Origin: Chionis minor | Taxonomy: Eukaryota > Chordata > Aves > Charadriiformes > Chionididae | DNA: 64,000 nucleotides | NCBI GenBank assembly: GCA_013398295.1 | Contig: VZSF01003927.1 | Location: 443,943 to 507,942, forward strand | Direction: 5' to 3' | In this document: positions 1-10,455 of the stretch, piece by piece | How positions within the stretch are numbered: the first letter of the stretch is position 1 | Layout of the letters: each line of letters begins with the position of its first letter | Notes under the pieces: generated by a model | What the model saw: the letters and a program-made list of their open reading frames with translations, nothing else | Databases searched by the model: none | Told to the model about the DNA's origin: nothing | Translations under genes and position numbers: made by a program

Positions 1-910
1 TAATTTCAGCAGTTAGAAGAGGCCTAGTTAGAAAGCAGAGTTACTGAACAAAATTGGTCCTGTTTTACCTCAAACCAGGACAAAAGAGAACTTCTGATTT
101 CTGGCTACTGCTGGAATATCTTTGACTTGCTCTGTATTTATTGTGTTTCTCTATAGTTCACCGTGTGGCTTTCTCCTCAGGGATGTTTGACTTACGTCCA
201 TAATATGAAACAACTAAAATTCATCAACTTTTAAGATGAAAATTGTCCATTTTCCCTTCTCTGGAACCTTATTCCGGAGAACAAGGTCATGGTTATGTGC
301 AGAAGAAGAAAAAAGGGTGTAGACAGCTACCGTCTGGAAGACAAAACTACCTGTCCCTTCACAACTCATTGATACGTATTTAGTTAAACCCTGTGCTCAG
401 CTTGCATTTAGCTTTGACATCTGCTACTTCTGTTTAGACCAGAAGTGTGGCTTGTGTGCCTAATCCTTCTAGCTGTATCAGTTTCTCTAATAAGAGATAT
501 TATCACTACTTATGAATCTTGTCTTGCTTAAATCCTTGGACTGTAACAGCTACACCAATAGTACCTGCAAATACAAGAACCTGTCAGAAATTACTGTTAC
601 ATTTTCTACACACAGCATATCAAACCAAAAATATAAAAAACACTATTATGATGAAAAAATAAGTCGTTTTACACATTCCTATGTTGCATCTCCAGTTATA
701 ATGAAAATTACAAAGTAATCTAGCAACTTCATTCCAGAAAGAGGGTTACATGTGTGAGTCATGTCCAAAAATGCAACACCACAACACTGACAAAAATAGG
801 TGCATGACTATCGCATCACCACACATGGACTGAGACACCCTGCTAATTCAGTGTCAACAGTGGATGCAAAACTACTACTTTAAGTGTATCTCATCTATGA
901 GACATGGCTG
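1..910. other. Gene-free AT-rich stretch
   Basis: I see no coding region, RNA gene or recognisable repeat here. The longest frame (68 codons from 512, plus) has no recognisable domain and is the size expected by chance. A lone TGAGTCA (AP-1-type) word lies at 755-761, upstream of the TATA-like site at 911. Confidence 0.6.
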
Positions 911-1039
911 TATATAAAAAGCAGCTTCTGAGTCGGCAGAACGGTTCTCTGCATTCAGCATCTGAGCTGCTTATTTCCCAGACAAAAATAGTATCTGACT
1001 ACACTTAGTTTCTATTAGCACTGCAGAGTTAATGGCAAG
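911..1039 (+). promoter_or_regulatory. Candidate TATA promoter with a short first exon
   Basis: A TATATAAAAA box occupies 911-920. Initiation would be expected about 25-30 bases downstream, near 940-950. The following sequence runs to an AAG|GTAACT splice-donor-like site with the exon ending at 1039, and an ATG lies at 1032-1034 just before it. This arrangement (TATA box, roughly 95-base leader, donor) is what a small 5' exon would look like. TATA words and donors are common by chance in AT-rich DNA, there is no CpG enrichment, and no matching downstream exon could be assigned. This is inference only. Confidence 0.17.
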
Positions 1040-1989
1040 GTAACTAAATTAAAGGAGGTTCCTTCCTTGTTGGTCCATGTTTGAGTTTAAGGCACAATCA
1101 CTAAAAGCAACAGGATGGCAGAGCAGTCATCTCAAGTGTCTGAATAGTTGTCACCATTTGCACTGGTACTGATCCACAGAAAAGAGATCTTAAGTTGGAT
1201 TTTCAAGGTGGAAAAGTACCCTTGGGCTAAGGTTAATTTAGCTCAACTGATCTGAAGATTCCGGAGAGATTATGTGCAGGTGCTGCCCCACAATGCCATC
1301 CTTGAGTAGAATCATGTTACTGTAAGAAATATGTTGGCCCTGAAAAAATACAGTGTCTTCATTTACTATTTCAAAGAATTAGAAGCCAGCGTTCAGATCC
1401 ACAGAGTGACTAAAGTGGAGTTTCTATAGAACTGAGGCACTGCACCTAAGAGTGAAATTGTCAAAAACTCTGCCTAGGCCCACAGACACCCATGGACAAT
1501 TGATGTCCAGGTTTTTGCTAGTCAAGGACTGTAGGTTGTTCAGCTTTGTTGTGTGCCTGGAACTTAAACTATTATGACAAAGCTTAATGCCTGTTGACAA
1601 TTCTCAGATTTTTGTATGTAAATGAGGTAAATCCCTTGTATGTAAAATGACATAACTCAGTACCATTGTGATTTTTAGAACACCATAGCTGATGAAGAGG
1701 AGGCAGGGAGAGGAAGAAGCTGAACTCACTTCTGCACACATCTTCAGAGGCTGCTGTAAGTCGAGGGCATGTGACCAAGGCTATATCTATATGGTGGGAT
1801 GTGGATAGTTGCAGATGGTAGGAGATGAATCAGGTCCAGGTGTGAACCCACTAAAATGGGTTAACGCTCTATTGAGACATGCCTGCAAGTATCTTAATAC
1901 AGGAGACTGTTTCAGGTTGCATGTCTCACTCTGATGCAAGCGTTTCCATGACATTTAGTCACTTACATATCATTAAAAGGAAGAGGGCC
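1040..1989. other. Gene-free stretch
   Basis: No gene or repeat could be recognised. The frames here are short and stop-rich. Confidence 0.55.
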
Positions 1990-2546
1990 AACAATGGGGG
2001 TGTTGCAGTGGGTGTCTGGTACAGACCTGCTAGTGCATGGGAGGAATTATAGATAGGCTTTTACAAACAAATGGAAGAAGCCCTGTGATGGCAGGCCCTG
2101 GTTCCCATAGAGAAATCTATCCACCATGGCAGTTATTGGAAAGGCAACTTTAGGAGGCAGAAGCAATCCAGGTGAAGAAGACATCAAAGGCGAATCTAAT
2201 AGTTGCCTTCAACTTACAGGGGAATGGAAGGGACTATACAGAAAACAGAGCCAAATTTTTCTCAGAGGTGTGTACAGTGAAAAAATGAGATGCAATGAAC
2301 ACAAATTGCAGCACAGGAGTTTCTGTATAGATATAAGGGAAAAAAGTCTTCACAGTGAAGGTGATAAACCACTGAGACTGGTTGCTCAGAGAGGTTGTGG
2401 AATCTCCATCCTTGGACACATTCAAAGTTCAATTGTATATGGCTCTGGACAGTCTGCTCTAACAAGTTTTGTGTTGCTTTGAGAAGGAGGTTGGATTAGT
2501 TGACATTCAGAGGGAAATTCCGATGTAAATTACTGTATGATTCAAT
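1990..2546 (+). mobile_element. CR1 LINE fragment, internally deleted
   Basis: CR1 non-LTR retrotransposons encode an ORF2 endonuclease-reverse transcriptase. The left part (about 1995-2165) translates with stops into a degenerate version of the ORF2 endonuclease segment: a VGVWYRPA-type start, then QAL and a W-KGN core. The same segment is better preserved at 35157-35340. The right part (about 2190-2546) is the CR1 3' end: a degenerate RGCGISIL stretch for the usual REVVESPSL, then GGAGGTTGGATTAG and a degraded ATGATTCAATGA 3' terminus. The roughly 1.9 kb that should lie between, including the whole reverse-transcriptase core, is missing. The copy is old and inactive. Boundaries are good to about 20 bases. 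Confidence 0.72.
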
Positions 2547-5186
2547 GAGCTAAGATATATTCTTCTTTTCAGCATCTCCTAATTGACTATTATAAGCCAG
2601 TCCCACTTAAGTTGCTGGCTCCTGTGACTTCCGTTTGGAGGATGTGACATAGCCCTTACACAGCAATGTAGACCTTTAAGTTTTATAATATCAGGCGTCT
2701 TTAGAATCAGACCTCTACATTTTATAATATTGAAGGTCTCTGAGAAACTATACAGAATGTACCATAATCCCTGTAATCCTAAACCAAAATAATTAAATCA
2801 GTCCTACTGTATTATAGCCTAGGTACATGGATTCAGAATACACAGGTTGTAGAATCACACCCTGTACTATGATTTAATTACTAGCACCAACGATGAGACT
2901 GATCTGCGCATTTGTGGCCATATACCCTATGGTAACCAGAGCATGGGGGATTTAAAGCAGCCACAGTGGTGAAAATGGGAAGAAAGAGAACGCCTTTCAG
3001 TTTAAAAACACAACTCGAGGGTGATTTCTGTTAATTAAGAAGTTGTTATGGTTGTATCTGCGGTTTATCTTCTGGTTTTCTGGTTACAGGATTTACTTGC
3101 TACAAAGTCTTGGCAACCAAAATCAAGCCTGCAGTTATCTTTAAAATATTAAATATAACACACAAAAACAGATTCTGGAAGTTTTAGTCATCCTGAATAG
3201 AATCTAGATAGAGCAACTAGAATCAAAGGCATGCCTTGAGGAGTAAGCTACAGCCCAGTTTGAGCCAGTGTGGCAAAATGAGACTCATAAATATCTACTA
3301 AGTGAAAGAAGTGAAATTTTGGCTAATCAGCTTTACGCTATGTGAGTCAATTAACTGTTGGCTATAGCATATCATATTTTGGGGAACATAAGCAGTTTGT
3401 TTGTGCTTTGATCCAGGACTACCTTTCACCAAAATACCTATGTTTTAATGTCAGTTTCCCCCACTTCTTTTCTGCATCTTTAGATTACAAGATGATAGTG
3501 GGGAGTACCTAAAGAAAAACATTACCTATCAAGATTTTACAAAATCAAAAAAAAACCAAAAAGAAAGCAATCTTGGATTTCTTTAAGTATTCTGTGTTTC
3601 TTACTCATTGAATTGCCTGGAAACGTGAATGAATTCACCTTTTGTAAGAATGCTTAACATACAAACCAGAATACTCTGGCAAGTTACTTTAAAAAATAGC
3701 TTTTCTAATCTTTTTTTTTTTTTTTTTTGGCCTGCGTACACTAAACACTACTCTGAGTAGGCTGCTGGCTGGGTGCCATTCAGACATGTAAAGGCACTGA
3801 GACTGTGAAATAAATAATCTTAATAATTTTATCAGGTATTTTATGTTGCAGTATGTTTGAAAACACTGAAAGAAAGTAGATTAATGGGTCTTTTTATCTA
3901 GCTGTTTTTAAAATAATTGCAGCGTAAGCCAAGTAAAATGAAGGTTCCCTCTTAGAAATCTATGTTAACCCAACCATTTATCCATTGCTATTCTTAACAA
4001 GATCAACAGTGAGTCATAGCTTTTTTTCCCCCCTCAAAATTAGCAGTGGTATCCATTACAACCCTTGTACACAACTGGAGATATCAGGGTCAGTTTTTAA
4101 TTCTTGATCAGATTTCTCTCTTGTGCTTTCTAGTCAGACCAATAAGAATAATGACAATTGAATTCATACTAAGCAAACTTAAAGACTGTATCAGATTGGT
4201 TTTGGCAATTAAATGTGAATGTGACTGTGAATCGAATATTCATCTGCTTTTACAACTGGCCTATTACGTATTAATACCACAAGACGGAAGACTTTGTCAC
4301 AAGATAATTGAACACTGACTGCTGTTAAAACAACTGCATTTGCATTGCTTTGTAAACTGTCCCAAGGGGTGGACCAGAGACTGAAATAAATGTCTGTGTA
4401 TGATACTTGCCTTGCTCGAGGTAGGCCATGCTTACATTCCAGAGAGAATGTAGGAAAATCCCAAACTCACATTAAATTGAAGCCAAGCCAAATCAAAGCT
4501 TCCAGCTATCCTATCAGCCTTTGCAATGATAAACTGAAGCACAAGAGCTAAGGATGGTTTTGCCCTGAAGAATACTTGGAGTCCACTCTAAACTCTGGTG
4601 TTACCTAAATTTTAGACAATCTGAGGTGAGGCTAAATGCATACTGGTGTCCCTGACATCAGGTTGCAGGTTTAGCAAGCATCCTGAAATTCATACTATAG
4701 CTATGTTGTGGACACAACTTGTGAAGTTCAAATGTGACCCAAAGAATAGAGGAGTAAACCACTAATTTAAATGTCAAAAATACATTGAAACATAGTGGAA
4801 AATAATAAAGACAACTTGGCCCATCATTTTTCATTGGTTTTGCTCTTTTTGTTGTACATTCGGGGTTTTTTTATGATTTTCCTTCAGTTGACAGTATAAC
4901 TTTGTTTATGCTCATACAACTATTTACTTTGCTTAGTAAATCAGAAGTAACTTAATGGACTAACTCTACCCTCATTTAATTTGGCTTGACATTAATGACT
5001 TCATAACAAACTCAATAGATACAGAGCAGAGAAAGCTAAGTCAAGACCATGCCTAGTCATTTGTTATTGCTTTCAATTGCACAATGTAGCAGAATTTGCA
5101 TTCAGACAAAAAAACCCTTCCATTTTGTTTTGGTAGCTTGCTACATTCACTTTCACTGATGCAAATGTCTCTGTAGGATTACTACA
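2547..5186. other. Gene-free stretch, 2.6 kb
   Basis: AT-rich unique DNA. It contains a T18 run at 3711-3728. A 90-codon plus-strand frame (4046-4318) follows a pyrimidine-rich tract ending in AG at about 4045, but its peptide has no recognisable domain and is probably chance. Confidence 0.55.
3711..3728 (+). repeat. Poly(T) run (T18)
   Basis: Eighteen consecutive T. No adjacent element could be recognised whose minus-strand poly(A) tail this might be, so it is called a simple homopolymer. Confidence 0.9.
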
Positions 5187-5690
5187 GCACAGGCTCATTC
5201 AGGTTGTGAGGGATCCCAGAGATGCCGCTAGGGCAGCCTGCTACTCCAAGCGGGGTCCACACTGGATTCAAACCAGGCTGTTCACTTCCACAGCCTCTCT
5301 AGTTCAAGACTCCCAGTGAGAAGTTAGCCCCATGGGGACAATTTTTCCTTAGATCTAGTTGGAATCTCCCTGTTTCAATTTATTATCACCGTTTGTCATT
5401 CTCTCCTTGCTCTGTCTTCACAGTAACCTCCTTGTAGGTCTTGGAAGGCCGCTACCAACAGCTGCCTTGTGTGCAGGCTGAGCCAGCCCAGTTCCCTCAG
5501 CCTCCAGCCATCTTGGTGACCCTCTGCTGAGCTTGCCGCAGTTTATCAGTGTCTTTCTTGTGTTGGAGGCCCATAACTGGATGCACTGTTCCAGATGTGA
5601 GCCAAGGAGTGTTGACTAAAGGAGTGTAATCAATACCTATGTCTATGCTCCTATCGATACAGCTAGCCTTCAGCCGATAAACAGGACAAA
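5187..5690 (-). mobile_element. Old CR1 LINE 3' fragment, antisense
   Basis: In the plus reading the antisense CR1 landmarks appear in order but diverged: a GCCTGCTACTCCAAGCGGGG-type segment, ACAGCCTCTCTAG, TTGGAATCTCCCTGTTTCAA, AGTAACCTCCTTGTAGGT, CAGTTCCCTCAGCC, TTGGTGACCCTCTGCTGA, then GTTCCAGATGTGAGCCA and a final CTATGCTCCTATCGATACAG block near 5645-5665. This is the last part of ORF2 plus the 3' UTR of an older subfamily than the copies at 38.1 or 42.6 kb, and the octamer 3' tail has eroded. It has no coding capacity. The outer (5') boundary near 5690 is approximate. Confidence 0.75.
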
Positions 5691-6249
5691 CCTCTTGCTC
5701 ACAAGGGCTAAATCAAGGTAAGATACTTCGGTGCACAGTCACATCATGTGAAATCTTGCCTACACATATACCTGTTCTCTGGCCAACCAGAAGGAATCAA
5801 AACTTTTAGCATGATACTACAGTAATTTTCTTTTTTTTTTTTCTTCCTTTGGTAAGAGAAAATGAAAACCGTCTCAAACTTACTCCGAGAAGCAGCACTG
5901 ATGTACCAAAATTGGCTGTTTTAAAGCATTTTCTATTTTTTGCTAATTAAAACCTTACTTTTCCAGACATGCTACAATATAAGTCATTAATACAGGAGAG
6001 ACATACACTCTACTTTGCTTGGCAAGTCTCAGAGCGTAAAACTCCTTAACTGTATTTTACACCTACAGTCTTCAAGCCTTGGCAGACAGTTTACAATGGG
6101 GAGATCTGAAAGTAGGTAAAATTTCTGGCATTAGACTAGAGTGTAGTGTTTAAAGCTCAGATCCACCAGCAAGCTGAAACATGGTTTAAGAAGGATAACT
6201 TTGTTGTTTTTTCTCACAATGTCCCATAGAGCGCATGCCAACACATATA
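5691..6249. other. Gene-free stretch
   Basis: AT-rich unique DNA with a T12 run at 5831-5842. No coding region or repeat was recognised. Confidence 0.55.
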
Positions 6250-6345
6250 GAGCCCAATTCTGCTGTCAACTATACCAAAGTAAATCCAGAAGTACTTCAA
6301 TGAAGTTCATTGAATTACACTACGTTCATGTTTATATTCAGAAGA
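6250..6345. repeat. Ancient amniote palindromic repeat fragment
   Basis: The segment begins GAGCCCAATTCTGCT, continues AAAGTAAATCCAGAAG, and turns around at CTTCAATGAAGTTCATTG. This matches a degenerate form of an imperfect palindromic repeat seen widely in turtle, crocodile and bird DNA (GCCCAATTCTGCTCTC ... GTGTAAATCCAGAGTAACTC, then CATTGAAGTCAATGG and back). The element name is not assigned. It is probably a MITE-like relic of an old DNA transposon and has no coding content. Confidence 0.5.
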
Positions 6346-6764
6346 AAAATGCTCCTTAATTTCTAAGACAAGCTGGTCACAAGGTGTTATGAACACACAG
6401 CCTTTCAAAGCCTAGAGATTTATCAAAAAGGTAGGTCTTGCAGAGTGCTGCAAGAGTTCCTGGGTCAGAGCCTAGACTGTAGATTATCAAGTTGCCATCT
6501 GTGAGTAAGGCAGAATAATTATTCCTGTTCAGAAACTTCGCCAGCCCTGGCTGTAGCATGATACACCACAGTTTAAGCCTTTCTCATGTAGGGTCTGACA
6601 TGTGAGGGGGTGGCTGAGTGCATTCACAGAGACCCATACCAACAGCTACAGACCTGAATTTAGCGTACACTAACTTCTTAAGCCACGGTGACTTTTTTGT
6701 GCCTCTGAGCCCTGAATTTTCTCCTCTGGAGATAAACTCTCTCAACCAAGAGTGCTGTATTTTT

Positions 6765-6835
6765 ATCTCTAGATGTCCCATGAGAAGGTCTGTAACCACT
6801 GAGCTATATCAGTTGTAGGTATATCAGTGTGTAGC
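6765..6835 (-). repeat. Weak tRNA-derived SINE-like fragment
   Basis: The reverse complement reads TATAGCTCAGTGGTTACAG, which resembles a tRNA-type box A leading into SINE DNA. No box B follows at the expected distance, so this is either a badly decayed ancient SINE head or a coincidence. Better copies of the same type lie at 7690-7830 and 14295-14405. Confidence 0.22.
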
Positions 6836-7135
6836 TATACTAACTGTAAAAAGGTGAGGTAGAAAGGCTGCTGTTAAATTCATCACCCAGAGAAGGAAAT
6901 AACCCATGTTTTACAAAGGATGAAGGGCATTTGACTCAGCTGAGTGTTGCTGGCTTCCCTGCATGGATTTGTTCTGTTTCCTGCCCAGATCTGGCCCACC
7001 AGTACTCAGTAAAGTTTCATGCTGTCTCACACCCACTGCTCAAGTCCCCAGATGAGTCCCTGTGCTGATCCACCAGCACTCCTAGAAGTGCTGTAGGCTT
7101 CTTGATAACCTTGGCCTATCACTTTCCACTCCTCC

Positions 7136-7630
7136 CTACCCATGAGAAGGTTGTGGCACACTGATCCCCCCATCCCACGATGTCCAACTATCGTTATCCC
7201 AATATTGACCATCATATGCACAGCGTACATAGAGATCAGGCCAATCATAACAGCGTGTCTCTTTTGAATGTGTTTTAGGCAATACCCTCTCATGATGATT
7301 GTCGTAAAAGTCAAACCAGCAAAACAGGACAGCTAGGGAATCACGGACAGATGAGAACAGGGGTGCAAGGAAGAAGCAGATTGCTACACTCTCCTTGTCA
7401 GAGGCACTTTGCGCTGAATCCACTTTGTCCCAAATACCGTTCACTGACTTGCAACAACCCAGGTGGCAAATACTGGAATCTTTTGCCCAAGGGCATCCAA
7501 GCCTACGCTGCCTGGATAGTGTACTCATCACCAGACAGTAGGCTGGGCTGGGCTGGGCTGGGGAAAGTGAGGACTCTCCAAAGACACTAATAAACTTGTG
7601 CTTGTAGGCAGCCAAGAATGAAGAATCCAC
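7136..7630 (-). other. Longest open frame outside CR1, unrecognised
   Basis: The minus strand is open for 164 codons. The peptide has no recognisable domain, no signal peptide and no convincing membrane pattern. It overlaps another open minus-strand frame (7027-7314) and a plus-strand frame (7351-7590), which is typical of locally stop-poor DNA rather than a gene. Its 5' part crosses a short GGGCT tandem repeat (7541-7563), which contributes an SPAQPSPA stretch. It could be a non-coding or decayed segment. I would not call it a gene without transcript or conservation evidence. Confidence 0.12.
7541..7563 (+). repeat. Short GGGCT tandem repeat
   Basis: About four copies of a GGGCT unit in tandem, ending in GGGG. 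A short simple repeat. Confidence 0.8.
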
Positions 7631-7689
7631 AATCCAGTCCAGCCACTGACAAGGATGGGGAGTTCAGTGTCCTAGCCTCAGTGCCTGAG

Positions 7690-7830
7690 ACTTCATCCGC
7701 AGCTGATACTCGAGACCCATTTGCATCTGCAGACCTATGAGTAGGAACCAAAGCCCAAAGCTCTCCCTTCGGTGAGTAGCCTAACCACTAGCCTACAGAA
7801 ATACTCTCCTCTTAGTGCTTTCTTTCTCTC
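7690..7830 (-). repeat. Ancient tRNA-derived (MIR-type) SINE fragment
   Basis: The reverse complement contains GTAGGCTAGTGGTTAGGCTA, a box A-like head, then about 30 bases later TTTGGTTCCTACT, a degraded box B. This order and spacing match the GTGGTTAGAGCACT ... GGTTCAAGTCCC head of old CORE/MIR-type SINEs in amniotes. It is highly diverged and inactive. The outer boundary is uncertain. Confidence 0.4.
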
Positions 7831-9362
7831 TGTGTACATTGCTCTGTACACAGTAGAAATAACTCAACAGAAGGGGAGAGCTCACTACCCTGTCCAGGTG
7901 AGATTCGCATGGATTTTCAGTTCAGATGGAATCCCAAAAATACAAGTAATATAATATACTGCTTCCAGCTATATCACATTAAGCTGCTTTCTCAGCGCAT
8001 CTTACTGATAGTTTGGTCAGTAGAAACAAGGAAGGTTTTGGGTTTTTTTTAAATAGACTGTGGCAGGAGGGGATGCTGTTGATAACTCCCTACTTGAGCC
8101 AAGGTGTTAAACTGGCCTGGAGACTTTAACAAGAAACAGCGTTAGTGAACCTGCCTTACTTTCAAGGACATTGCACTAAAAGGCACGTCTCTGAACTCCA
8201 GTCCAAGACAAGTCCAGCTCAGACAATTGCCATTAATTAACCTCTGTCTGCAGTTAGACAGCTGAGCTTATCTAAAACATCCATGAAATCAAAACACTTC
8301 CCAGAGGGGTGGTTCAACTTCATCTCCCTGCTCTGGCTCCATCAGGTTAGGACCTGTTTGTAGGTGCAGTGTCCTGCCCTATGCCTTGTGCCAGCTCTGA
8401 CTTATTGGTGAGCCAGTTCAGCTCATAAAACTGGCTGAAAAACAGTCATTCTTTTTCTGGATGGGTTTTGTGTCACTTCAGAAGCTGCATTAGCTTTTTG
8501 CTGGGGATCCAGTGAAAGGCAGAGCTGTCAGAAGTGAGATGACATCCTGTGTGGCTGCACACAAAGGAAAGAGCAAGGGAGTAAAGGGAATAGGGAATTT
8601 GGTGCTTTGGAATAACCACAGCATTCAGGAAAAGGCTGCATTCAATAATGCGCTTAAATCGAGAGTTTTTACAGAAATAAATCAGTGCATTGCAATCTTT
8701 CTGAATGAAAGGTATAATGTAATGGAAAGGTATGATCAATCATCAACAAAAGGTTGAGCCAGAATCAGCAACAAAGATGTTATGGAAAGATCTAATGCAA
8801 TAACTTCAGTGATGTAGGGATTCATATCTAAGAAAGACCTAAATAAAGTCAGTTTGTACGTACGCCATGCCTCCAAGCCTTTCTTCATCTTACCCTGATG
8901 GGAGACAAAAATAAAGAAAAAACCCCAATCTGCCCAAGACGAAATAAAATAACCTCTTAACAACTGCACAGTTATGTGCAGTTGTGTTGGCTGGCTGGAA
9001 GTAACCGTATGAATCAGATAAGGCCACATTTACACTGTAAAAGCCTCTATTCAGTGCAAAAGAATGCAATAGTGAGCTTCTGTCTGAAGCCAAAAAGCTA
9101 ATGTGTAAAGCTTTTTGAATCCAAAGAGTCCCGTGTTACAAACAGGATCTGCAAAATGCAGCTAACAAGTGTCTTAAATTCTTGAGGTATCCAAAAGATC
9201 ATTATATGCAGCAGCAGTGTTACAGCATCAATAAGAGCCTGTGCTGAACTGGAAAACCATCAGGTTGACTCAGCATTCATGTCATTCTATCTTAGATGTG
9301 CTATCTCCTGGGGAAGAGAAAACCTTTTGAGGTAAATTAACTGGGGTTTATCTCAAATAACC

Positions 9363-9380
9363 TTTTTTTTTTTTTTTTTT
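9363..9380 (+). repeat. Poly(T) run (T18)
   Basis: Eighteen consecutive T followed by AACGTC. A simple homopolymer; no neighbouring retroelement body was recognised. Confidence 0.9.
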
Positions 9381-10394
9381 AACGTCCTTGTTATTTCTGC
9401 AAGAAACCTGAGCTTAGTGTGCTACTGAAGCTACAAAAGGTCTTGCAGAATTCAGTAGAGATTTAGGATTACACTTTAGGCATGGCTGCGCCATAAAACT
9501 CTGCTGAAAGTAGTCACAAACCTGTAACAGTCTAATAAAATTGCTGCAAAACAATAGGGCTGCAAGTGGGTAGCAATGTCAATGCATTTCATCTTCAGGA
9601 GTTTGTCACCGACTGGGCTGTTTAGGGATTTGCTAAGCAGCATTTGGCATACTTCCCTGTCCTCTCATTCCCGCAGGGGAATGTTGCCAGTCTGCTCATG
9701 CCTGCCCAGAGCCCTGAGCAGCGTCTTGGCCTCAGATCTCAGGCAAGACCCTACATCCAATCAGTGCCTAAATATTACACTTGTTCTTGCATAGCGTCTC
9801 AAAGCCCTTGACATTTTCATCATTCAGGTTCTCCTAATTTTCTGTCTGGAGGACAAAAGCAGCCTTTTCTTCATCCTCTGTAAATGCAGGCTTTTCCTCA
9901 TTAAGCCTCTTCTGAATGCTCCTACACAGAGAAGTTCCCTAATCGGCTCATTTGGTCAGGTCATACTTCTCTCTGAATTTCACCAGTCATTAAGTACCAT
10001 GTCCCATCTCTCTCTCAGGACCATCTCTCACTGAGTATTGAAAACAAGGGGTAAGCGCCTTCCATCAGCCATCCCAGATGATCATCTATATTATAGTCCA
10101 GTATTTGAAGGAAGGATCCTTCCTGTTCCATTCTGCTTTGAGGATTGCTCTGTACTAGCCTGCAAAGCTGTGTTACTACTGTCCTTCAATTCCTCTGTTC
10201 TTGACTAGTGTGAAGCCTATGAAAAACTTGACGAGTCTTAAGATGCCAGCACTAAGGACTGCCCAACAACAGGACTGACAGCGTGAGATTTGCTACCCAG
10301 TGTCATTTTAGGCATGGTGCACTTTCCACTGCTATCCAGAGGGATGCCAGAGTTCCCCTAAGTCCTACATCAGCCCTATGCAGTTACCATGGGT

Positions 10395-10455
10395 GGCAGA
10401 AGGCATCCTAAATGACACTGGACACCTGCATTTAGGCAACTGAGTCCCTCTTATA
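10395..10455. repeat. Possible ancient amniote repeat fragment
   Basis: The segment carries GGCATCCTAAATGACACTGG, then GACACCTGCATTTAGGCAAC and TGAGTCCCT. This resembles the TTAGGCACCTAAATGCCTTT / CTAAGTCCC portion of an old repeat that recurs in turtle and bird genomes. The match is short and could be chance. Confidence 0.25.

Noticed and set aside
7027..7314. Minus-strand peptide with an MRG ... VNIG pattern faintly recalling a bacterial RodA/FtsW segment
   Set aside because: Only a few residues agree. The conserved proline/serine/glycine-rich segment that should follow is absent in frame, and the match needs several shifts. I regard it as coincidence. A profile search with a strong score would be needed to revive it.
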